Of a DNA stretch of 11,592 bases, positions 6,141-11,592 are shown one piece after another. Position 1 is the stretch's first letter. Each line of letters begins with the position of its first letter. A program made the position numbers and the translations under genes. The DNA comes from Candidatus Woesearchaeota archaeon (GTDB lineage Archaea > Nanobdellota > Nanobdellia > Woesearchaeales > WAPY01). The stretch spans positions 1-11,592 of the forward strand of contig WAPY01000023.1 of NCBI GenBank assembly GCA_015520525.1, in the 5' to 3' direction. The notes beneath the pieces were generated by a model. It did not search any database and was not told the origin of the DNA. It saw only the letters and a program-made list of their open reading frames with translations.

Positions 6141-6150
6141 TTTTTATATT
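6141..6150 (+). promoter_or_regulatory. TATA-like box of the HTH regulator gene
   Basis: TTTTTATATT is centred about 25 bases before the ATG at 6171. No Shine-Dalgarno sequence precedes that ATG (CTACTTCTT), so translation is probably leaderless. The T-run here may also end transcription of the preceding Cys4 gene. Confidence 0.55.
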
Positions 6151-6170
6151 TTATTTGCTAACTACTTCTT

Positions 6171-7052
6171 ATGGCAGTTGAGAGAAGAGACTTGTTTGAA
6201 GAGGTTTTGCTTGCTCTGCTTAAAAGGAATTATGTTGTTAAAAAGTTGAACTCTCCTTTTGATATAATTGCGGTTAAGGATAAGAACATTCTCCTTTTGA
6301 AACTTGCCTCGCGCGCAAATTCTATTAACAGCTCTCAAGCTAAGAGGTTGCTGGCTCTTGCTTTTTTCATAAACGCCCGCGCCTTCCTTTTATCCGAGTG
6401 GAAGGATGAAAATGTGAGGCTGGCTGAGGACACACTTTATTTTAGATTTGGCATGCCTTTAATCACTCCATCAACTTTTAAGCACCTCCTAGATGGTTAC
6501 TCCTTGTTCTTAACGAGCTCCAACGCAGGTTCTGTAGCTGTTGTTGACGGTCTTAAGCTTAAAGAATTGATGATTCAAAAAAACATATCCCCTTCTTCGT
6601 TGTCAAGATTTTTAGGTGTGAGTAAAAGTATGATTTTAAAGTATGAGAAAGGCTTTGCTAGAGTGACTGCTGGCAGGGCTTTCAAACTTTACAATCTTTT
6701 TGGCTCTGAAGTGTTCAAGAGCGTTGAGATTGTCATTAAAAAGCCGGAGTTGAATCAGAATTTATCTCCTCTGGCTAAAAAATATATCTCCCTCGGCTTT
6801 GATGCTCTTGATACTAAGAGGCTTCCCTTCAACATTGTTGCTAAGAAGGATGATGAGATTATACTGACAGGTTTCAATTCTGATGGAAGCAATCTCAAGT
6901 CCATATCAAAGCTTTTGGAAGTCTTCCCGCTTTTTATTTTTAGCAGAAAAAATAAGCCTAAAATTAAGGTTCCATCAATGAGCTATGAGGATTTTCTCAT
7001 GCTGGAGGATGCTTCTGAGCTTTTGAGCATCGTTGACTCTTATCATCTTTGA
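6171..7052 (+). CDS. COG1395-like archaeal HTH transcriptional regulator
   Basis: A 293-residue protein built like the archaeal COG1395 family (annotated as putative HTH-type transcriptional regulators), recognised by architecture rather than by a search. A Cro/C1-type HTH lies at about 128-178: LKELMIQKNISPSSLSRFLG, then SKSMILKYEKG, the usual recognition-helix ending. The N-terminal domain (about 1-115) contains PFDIIAVKDKNILLLKLAS at 29-47, followed by helices, reminiscent of the PD-(D/E)XK nuclease/resolvase fold. A similar stretch, PFNIVAKKDDEIILTGF, occurs at 219-235 after the HTH. The nuclease acidic-lysine motif is not intact in either copy, so DNA binding rather than cutting is expected. 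No membrane segments. It stands directly upstream of the three membrane-protein genes but has its own promoter, and they have another; regulation of them is possible but unproven. Confidence 0.82.
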   Translation: MAVERRDLFEEVLLALLKRNYVVKKLNSPFDIIAVKDKNILLLKLASRANSINSSQAKRLLALAFFINARAFLLSEWKDENVRLAEDTLYFRFGMPLITPSTFKHLLDGYSLFLTSSNAGSVAVVDGLKLKELMIQKNISPSSLSRFLGVSKSMILKYEKGFARVTAGRAFKLYNLFGSEVFKSVEIVIKKPELNQNLSPLAKKYISLGFDALDTKRLPFNIVAKKDDEIILTGFNSDGSNLKSISKLLEVFPLFIFSRKNKPKIKVPSMSYEDFLMLEDASELLSIVDSYHL

Positions 7053-7062
7053 TTATAGAAAG

Positions 7063-7071
7063 TTTTAAATA
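7063..7071 (+). promoter_or_regulatory. TATA-like box of the three-gene membrane operon
   Basis: TTTTAAATA is centred about 30 bases before the ATG at 7097, predicting a leader of only a few bases. No ribosome binding site precedes the ATG. It lies in the 44-base gap after the HTH regulator gene. Confidence 0.5.
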
Positions 7072-7096
7072 TTCTTTTGAAATATGAATTTACAAA

Positions 7097-7681
7097 ATGA
7101 GTGTGATGCGCGATTCCTTGATTGGATTAATGGACAAGTTTGGCATTGGTGATATTGTTCTTCCATTTCTGCTCGTTTTCACAATTGTTTTCGCAATCCT
7201 TGAGAAGACAAAGGTTTTTGGTGTTGAGAAGGTAGGCAATCAGGTTTACACAAGAAAAAATCTTAACGCGATGACTGCCTTCGTTGTTGCTTTCTTCGTT
7301 GTCATGTCAAACCAGCTTGTCAAAGTTATAATGAAAACAACTTCAGATGCAGTTCTTCTCCTGTTGCTTTCCATCTTATTCCTTATGTTAATTGGTTCAT
7401 TCCAACAAGAGAGTGATAAAGGCGTTGCTCTCAGCGGTGGCTGGGCAAAATTGTTTATGGGAATAATGTTTGTTGGAATTTTGGTTATATTCCTTGACTC
7501 CCTTAAAACTCCTTCAGGGCAAACTTGGCTGGAGTTTGTGTGGAATGGCATTGGAGGGATGTTCACATCAGAGTTTTTTGAAGGGCTTACATTTTTAGCA
7601 GTTATAGTCGGCGCTCTGTATTTTATTGTTAAAGATGACCATCCTGCTTCAGGGAATAATGATTCAGATAATAATAGTTAA
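7097..7681 (+). CDS. Five-segment membrane protein, paralogue 1 of a tandem triplet
   Basis: Unrecognised integral membrane protein of 194 residues. Predicted membrane segments lie at about 19-36, 56-78, 83-101, 116-134 and 160-178. A short amphipathic N-terminus (SLIGLMDKFGIGD) leads into DIVLPFLLVFTIVFAILEK, the motif shared with the two following proteins, and KNLNAMTAFVVAF begins the second segment. Compared with its paralogues it has an insertion between segments 1 and 2 (FGVEKVGNQVYTR). The tail is short, polar and rich in Asn, Asp and Ser (SGNNDSDNNS). There is no cleavable signal peptide, enzyme motif or known transporter signature. Internal ATG at 7106 is an alternative start. Expected to sit in the cytoplasmic membrane, probably in a complex with its neighbours. 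Confidence 0.85.
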   Translation: MSVMRDSLIGLMDKFGIGDIVLPFLLVFTIVFAILEKTKVFGVEKVGNQVYTRKNLNAMTAFVVAFFVVMSNQLVKVIMKTTSDAVLLLLLSILFLMLIGSFQQESDKGVALSGGWAKLFMGIMFVGILVIFLDSLKTPSGQTWLEFVWNGIGGMFTSEFFEGLTFLAVIVGALYFIVKDDHPASGNNDSDNNS

Positions 7682-7707
7682 AAATGATTAAAGTAAATAA
7701 AAATTAA

Positions 7708-7715
7708 GAAGGTGA
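7708..7715 (+). promoter_or_regulatory. Shine-Dalgarno site of membrane paralogue 2
   Basis: GAAGGTGA ends four bases before the ATG at 7720, within the 38-base gap after paralogue 1, supporting that start and an operon arrangement. Confidence 0.65.
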
Positions 7716-7719
7716 AAAA

Positions 7720-8319
7720 ATGGTAGCTCCTTTATTTCAAGGTTACACTCAATTTTTGAGTGATGTTGGTTTTCAGGATGTGGTTCTTCCTTTCTTCTTA
7801 ATATTCACTGTGCTTTTTGCAGTGTTGCAAAAGACGCATCCTTTAGGCAAGAAAAAATCGTTGAATGTTGTTTTTGCGCTTGTTGTTTCTTTGCTTGTCG
7901 TAATACCGCATGTAACTCACACTTACCAGAGTTATGATGTTGTTGCAGCTCTTAACTCTGCCATACCTCAGGTTTCCTATTGGATTGTCTTGGGAATAAT
8001 GTTCCTTGTCTTGTTGGGAACCTTCGGCATAAGCTTAAATTTCGGTGAGAACGGTAGTGAGAAAGGCCTTAGGTCTTTTGTGATTTGGTCTTCTCTTTTG
8101 GTTGTTCTGGCAATCTTCGCTCAATCTGCCGGTTGGCTTCATTGGGGATGGCTTGGTGACCTCTTAAACTCAATAGATCCAAATGCTGTTGCTCTTTTTG
8201 TGATAATCGTTGTGTTCATTGCCTTGATTGCGTTTATAAGTGGGCCCCCAGAGGATAGTGAAGGCAACCCAATGAGTTATTTGGATTTGCTTGGATTGAA
8301 CAAAAAGAAGAATCATTAA
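7720..8319 (+). CDS. Five-segment membrane protein, paralogue 2 of a tandem triplet
   Basis: Unrecognised integral membrane protein of 199 residues. Predicted segments are at about 20-36, 47-64, 87-105, 119-138 and 156-174. Residues 17-37 (GFQDVVLPFFLIFTVLFAVL and the following Q) match the first segment of the preceding protein (GIGDIVLPFLLVFTIVFAIL) almost position by position, including the residues leading into it. KKSLNVVFALVVS parallels KNLNAMTAFVVAF. Unlike paralogue 1, the loop after segment 4 is Trp/Gly-rich (GWLHWGWLGD) and segment 5 ends in ISGPPED, a motif also seen after segment 5 of paralogue 3 (TSGP). The tail is about 25 residues and ends KKKNH, so the C-terminus is probably cytoplasmic by the positive-inside rule. 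It has its own ribosome binding site and its stop lies one base before the next ATG. Confidence 0.85.
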   Translation: MVAPLFQGYTQFLSDVGFQDVVLPFFLIFTVLFAVLQKTHPLGKKKSLNVVFALVVSLLVVIPHVTHTYQSYDVVAALNSAIPQVSYWIVLGIMFLVLLGTFGISLNFGENGSEKGLRSFVIWSSLLVVLAIFAQSAGWLHWGWLGDLLNSIDPNAVALFVIIVVFIALIAFISGPPEDSEGNPMSYLDLLGLNKKKNH

Positions 8320-8320
8320 A

Positions 8321-8854
8321 ATGGCAACTTTCCTAAATGCTCTCCTGTTGAGCAGGTTCAACGGATTAATAGTTTTCTTGTTTGTTTTTACTATTGTTTA
8401 TGCTATCCTTCAGAAGGGAAACCTTTTGAAGAATAAGAACCTTAATGCTTTAATCGCTTTCTCCTTTGCTTTTCTTTCCCTTCTTAATCCTAATGTTGTT
8501 AAACTGATTATGTATCTGGTTCCCTGGTTTTTCATAGTTATTCTTGTTACCCTGTTCTTGATTATTGGCTTTATGCTTATGGGTCTTGAAGAGAGCAAGA
8601 TGAAGTTGGCTTTGGGAAGCTGGGGTCCCTTCCACACAACTTTCATTGGCTTTGTGGGCTTTGTTATAATTATTGTTCTGTTTGAGATTTACGGAGGTAA
8701 AGGTTCTTCCGCTGCAGGTCAGGCTGCTCAGGGTGGTGCTGTCAGCACAGTTCAAGTCTTGGTTCAGCCTCAAGTTATGGCTCTTATCTTTGTATTCTTA
8801 ACTGCTGCAATGGCTGTTCTCTTTTTAACATCAGGTCCTGTTCAAAGAAGTTAA
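8321..8854 (+). CDS. Five-segment membrane protein, paralogue 3 of a tandem triplet
   Basis: Unrecognised integral membrane protein of 177 residues. Predicted segments are at about 14-32, 40-58, 66-87, 104-124 and 151-171. The first-segment motif LIVFLFVFTIVYAILQKGN and the following KNKNLNALIAFSFAF match both upstream proteins, and segment 5 ends in LTSGPVQRS, like ISGPP in paralogue 2. Between segments 4 and 5 is a 25-residue Gly/Ala/Ser/Gln-rich loop (GGKGSSAAGQAAQGGAVS) absent from the others. The N-terminus is shorter and lacks the DVVLP lead-in. The ATG at 8321 is separated by one base from the stop of paralogue 2 and has only a weak purine-rich stretch (AAGAAGAA) before it, so translation is probably coupled. 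Function unknown; likely the third subunit of a hetero-oligomer. Confidence 0.85.
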   Translation: MATFLNALLLSRFNGLIVFLFVFTIVYAILQKGNLLKNKNLNALIAFSFAFLSLLNPNVVKLIMYLVPWFFIVILVTLFLIIGFMLMGLEESKMKLALGSWGPFHTTFIGFVGFVIIIVLFEIYGGKGSSAAGQAAQGGAVSTVQVLVQPQVMALIFVFLTAAMAVLFLTSGPVQRS

Positions 8855-8870
8855 TTGAACACGATGAGAA

Positions 8871-8908
8871 GTATAAAAATTATAAAATAATTAAAAAATA
8901 AAATTTGT
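8871..8908 (-). terminator. U-rich terminator of ppdK
   Basis: Read on the minus strand, the 38 bases after the ppdK stop contain several T-runs (including one of six at 8892-8897), a good archaeal U-rich terminator without hairpin. The 54-base gap between paralogue 3 and ppdK holds nothing else visible. The plus-strand operon has no T-run in the gap; its termination may occur just inside the 3' end of ppdK, where the plus strand is T-rich. Confidence 0.5.
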
Positions 8909-11557
8909 TTATTCTTCCTTATTATCTTTTTCTTTGATGGTTGCCTGCGCTGCCGCTAATCTCGCTACGGGAACTCTGAACGCTGAACAGCTTACATAGT
9001 CAAGGCCCGCTCTGTTGAAGAACTCAATTGATTTTGGGTCTCCGCCGTGCTCTCCACAAACACCAACTTCCAAGCGGGGGTTTGTTTTTTTGCCTAAAGA
9101 GGTTCCCATTTCAACGAGTTTTCCTACACCTTCAACATCCACTGTCTTGAACGGGTCGTTTTTCAATATTCCCTTCTCTAAATAAACTTTTATGAACTTG
9201 CCCGCGTCGTCTCTTGAAAATCCTAATGTTGTCTGCGTCAGGTCGTTTGTTCCAAAACTAAAGAACTCTGCTTCTTCTGCTATCTTGTCTGCTGTTAATG
9301 CGGCTCTTGGAAGTTCAATCATTGTTCCGATTTTGTAGTTGATCTTCATGTTGTGCTCTTTTAGAACTTTCTCCGCTGTCTCCCTAATCACCTTTTTCTG
9401 GTCGATGAGTTCTTTCACATTTCCAACCAAAGGAACCATAACTTCCGGAATGACATTTATTCCTTCTTTCTTTACTTCGCATGCCGCTTCAAATATCGCC
9501 CTTGTCTGCATCTCGGTTATTTCTGGGTATGTTATTCCAAGCCTGCATCCTCTGTGGCCCAGCATTGGGTTGAACTCGTAAAGCTCCTCAATCCTCTTAA
9601 GCATCCTCTCCTTCTCTTTGATCTTCTCTTCGTCCTCACCTTTTGCTTTCATCACGGCAATTTCCACCATAAGCTCTTCCCTCTTCGGCAGGAACTCGTG
9701 CAATGGAGGATCGAGCAATCTTATTATCACTGGGAAATTATCCATTGCTTTGAACAAGCCCTTGAAGTCCTCCTTCTGCATTGGGAGAAGTTGATTGAGG
9801 TATTTCTGCCTATCCTCCTTCGTCTTTGCCATTATCATCTTCTGCATTATGGGAATCCTTTCCTCACCGAAGAACATGTGCTCCGTCCTGCACAGTCCGA
9901 TTCCTTCCGCTCCAAATTTCCTCGCTGTTCTAGCGTCTATCGGCGTGTCTGCGTTTGCTCTAACTCCTAACCTTCTTATCTCATCAGCCCACTTTAGTAT
10001 AGTCTCAAAGTTCCCTCCAATATCTGGCTCTAGTAGAGGAGCTTCTCCTAATATGACATCTCCCGTCGTTCCATTCAATGATATTATGTCTCCTTCTCTA
10101 ATCTTCATTCCTTTAACTTCAAAGAATCCTTCCTTCTCATTCACCTTTATATCTCCACAGCCTGCGACACAGCACTTTCCCATGCCCCTCGCGACGACTG
10201 CTGCGTGGGATGTCATCCCTCCTCTTGCGGTTAAAACTCCTTGAGATGCGGCCATTCCATGAATATCCTCAGGAGAAGTTTCTCTCCTAACAAGAATAAC
10301 TTTCTCTCCCTTTTTAGCCAACTCCTCTGCTTTGTCTGCTGTGAATACGACTTTTCCTGTTGCCGCTCCGGGTGATGCTGGAAGTCCCTTTGCTATGATC
10401 TCAAGCTTCGCGTTTGTATCAATTCTTTTGTGCAGTAATCTCTCTATCTGCTCCGGCTTTATCCTCATTATCGCTTCTTCTTTATTTATCAATCCCTCAT
10501 TAACCATATCAACTGCTACTTTAACAGCGGCTTGGGCTGTTCTCTTCGCAGTTCTGGTCTGCAGTAGGAATAATTTTTTATGCTCAATTGTGAACTCAAT
10601 GTCCTGCATGTCCCTAAAGTGATGCTCCAATTTACTGCATACATTCATGAGTTCATCATATGCTTCTGGAATGTCTGCTTTTAATTCATCGATTGGTTTT
10701 GGCGTTCTTATACCAGCAACAACATCTTCTCCTTGAGCGTTCAATAAATATTCTCCATAAACCTTTTTCTCTCCGTTGCTTGGGTTTCTTGTGAACGCGA
10801 CTCCTGTTCCAGAGTCAAAACCCATGTTCCCGAAAACCATTGACTGAATATTAACTGCTGTGCCTATATTGTCAGGTATCTTGTTGAGTTTCCTGTAAGT
10901 TATCGCCCTCTCGTTGTTCCATGAGTTGAACACTGCTTCAACGGCAAGCCTCAATTGTTTTTTAGGTTCTTCTGGAAAATCTTCGCCTGTTTGTTCTTTA
11001 ATCAACTCCTTAAATCTTCTTACGAGTTCTTTTAGGTCGTCAGTTTCCAACTCAATATCCTGCTTGACTCCCTTCTTTTCTTTTACTTCGTCAATTATCT
11101 CCTCAAACTTTTCGTGTTCTATGCCTAAGACGACATTCCCAAACATTTGGACGAACCTTCTGTAAGAATCAAAGGCAAACCTTTCATTATTTGTGTTCTT
11201 AGCCAAGCCTTTTACCGTATTGTTGTTTAATCCTAAGTTGAGCACGGTGTCCATCATTCCAGGCATGGAGATTGCGGCGCCACTCCTCACTGAAACAAGC
11301 AAGGGGTTTTCTTCATCGCCGAATTTTTTGCCCGTTTTCTTCTCTAACTCCGCCAATTTCTCCTCAACTTGAGGCCATAATTCATCAACGAAGGTTTTTC
11401 CCTTCTCAAAGAAGGCGTTGCACGCTTCTGTTGTTATTGTAAAGCCCGGCGGAACAGGAATTCCCAACTTTGTCATCTCTGACAAGCCGAAACCCTTGCC
11501 CCCAAGTAAAGCTTTGCTACCTTCTATTTCACCAAACATAAAAACATACTGTTTCAT
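8909..11557 (-). CDS. ppdK: Pyruvate, phosphate dikinase
   Basis: Cytosolic enzyme interconverting pyruvate, ATP and phosphate with PEP, AMP and pyrophosphate, linking glycolysis and gluconeogenesis. At 882 residues it has the full family length. The ATP-grasp nucleotide-binding region spans about 1-340, with GGKGFGLSEM at 19-28 and VSVRSGAAISMPGMMDT at 88-104. The swivelling phosphohistidine domain at about 390-505 has GGMTSHAAVVARG with the phosphorylated His451. The PEP/pyruvate barrel spans about 520-875, with GLCRTEHMF at 554-562, MLGHRGCR at 665-672, FGTNDLTQ at 768-775 and GVCGEHGGDP at 832-841, Cys834 being the expected acid-base residue. All landmark residues are present, so it should be active. 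The ATG at 11557 has a strong AGGAGGG site six bases before it. It converges with the membrane operon; upstream sequence is cut by the window edge, so its promoter is not seen. Confidence 0.97.
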   Translation of the reverse strand: MKQYVFMFGEIEGSKALLGGKGFGLSEMTKLGIPVPPGFTITTEACNAFFEKGKTFVDELWPQVEEKLAELEKKTGKKFGDEENPLLVSVRSGAAISMPGMMDTVLNLGLNNNTVKGLAKNTNNERFAFDSYRRFVQMFGNVVLGIEHEKFEEIIDEVKEKKGVKQDIELETDDLKELVRRFKELIKEQTGEDFPEEPKKQLRLAVEAVFNSWNNERAITYRKLNKIPDNIGTAVNIQSMVFGNMGFDSGTGVAFTRNPSNGEKKVYGEYLLNAQGEDVVAGIRTPKPIDELKADIPEAYDELMNVCSKLEHHFRDMQDIEFTIEHKKLFLLQTRTAKRTAQAAVKVAVDMVNEGLINKEEAIMRIKPEQIERLLHKRIDTNAKLEIIAKGLPASPGAATGKVVFTADKAEELAKKGEKVILVRRETSPEDIHGMAASQGVLTARGGMTSHAAVVARGMGKCCVAGCGDIKVNEKEGFFEVKGMKIREGDIISLNGTTGDVILGEAPLLEPDIGGNFETILKWADEIRRLGVRANADTPIDARTARKFGAEGIGLCRTEHMFFGEERIPIMQKMIMAKTKEDRQKYLNQLLPMQKEDFKGLFKAMDNFPVIIRLLDPPLHEFLPKREELMVEIAVMKAKGEDEEKIKEKERMLKRIEELYEFNPMLGHRGCRLGITYPEITEMQTRAIFEAACEVKKEGINVIPEVMVPLVGNVKELIDQKKVIRETAEKVLKEHNMKINYKIGTMIELPRAALTADKIAEEAEFFSFGTNDLTQTTLGFSRDDAGKFIKVYLEKGILKNDPFKTVDVEGVGKLVEMGTSLGKKTNPRLEVGVCGEHGGDPKSIEFFNRAGLDYVSCSAFRVPVARLAAAQATIKEKDNKEE

Positions 11558-11563
11558 TCTTAT

Positions 11564-11570
11564 CCCTCCT
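11564..11570 (-). promoter_or_regulatory. Strong Shine-Dalgarno of ppdK
   Basis: AGGAGGG on the minus strand lies six bases before the ATG at 11557. No TATA-like box is visible in the 35 bases to the window edge, so ppdK either has a longer leader or follows another gene. Confidence 0.75.
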
Positions 11571-11592
11571 TTTACCCCTTCTGGTTCTTTGC

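Noticed and set aside
8410..8773. Minus-strand reading frames opposite membrane paralogue 3
   Set aside because: Complement of hydrophobic codons gives polar, Lys/Asn-rich nonsense; no start signals and the plus-strand gene is well supported.
9339..11165. Several plus-strand reading frames of 80-149 codons inside ppdK
   Set aside because: They are antisense shadows of a complete, conserved dikinase gene, with no family motifs or start signals.
1..11592. tRNA, rRNA, CRISPR array, insertion sequence or integrase
   Set aside because: No cloverleaf, direct repeat-spacer pattern, transposase motif or terminal inverted repeats were found by reading; the window looks like ordinary compact chromosome.

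Overview
The window reads as a compact, AT-rich archaeal chromosome segment. Archaeal signs are an Elp3-type radical SAM/GNAT enzyme with a CPHGKC cluster motif, a NucS nuclease, a COG1395-type HTH regulator family known from archaea, TATA-like boxes 25-30 bases upstream of start codons, and a mix of leaderless and Shine-Dalgarno starts. Tight packing, several unrecognised small and membrane proteins, and overall gene style suggest an uncultivated lineage such as a DPANN archaeon (Woesearchaeota/Pacearchaeota-like). That placement is inference; no rRNA or other firm phylogenetic marker is present.

Layout: (1) 48-1303, plus strand: two overlapping genes, a helical protein with a C-terminal HTH-like segment and a large PIN-domain protein, organised like a toxin-antitoxin or regulator-nuclease pair. 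(2) 1304-3980, minus strand: elp3 followed one base later by an NSUN/RsmB-type RNA m5C methyltransferase, forming an RNA-modification operon that converges with the PIN gene without any intergenic base. (3) 4042-5119, plus strand: an M50 site-2-type membrane protease followed by an FKBP/SlyD-like prolyl isomerase, probably one proteostasis operon. (4) 5139-5879, minus strand: nucS, convergent with the FKBP gene. (5) 5940-7052, plus strand: a 62-residue four-cysteine protein and a COG1395-like HTH regulator that appears to contain two degenerate nuclease-like modules flanking the HTH. (6) 7097-8854, plus strand: three tandem, divergent paralogues, each with five predicted membrane segments and a shared first-membrane-segment motif. 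This is the best candidate for an undescribed system. (7) 8909-11557, minus strand: complete pyruvate phosphate dikinase (ppdK).

Transcription logic: genes that begin a transcription unit have an AT-rich TATA-like box centred about 25-30 bases before their ATG (leaderless or nearly so), while downstream operon genes generally carry GAGG/GGAGG/GGTGA ribosome binding sites or couple to the stop of the preceding gene. Two divergent pairs (elp3/M50 and nucS/Cys4 protein) seem to share one palindromic TATA element each. No rRNA, tRNA, CRISPR array, insertion sequence or integrase was seen. No gene-free stretch exceeds 65 bases.
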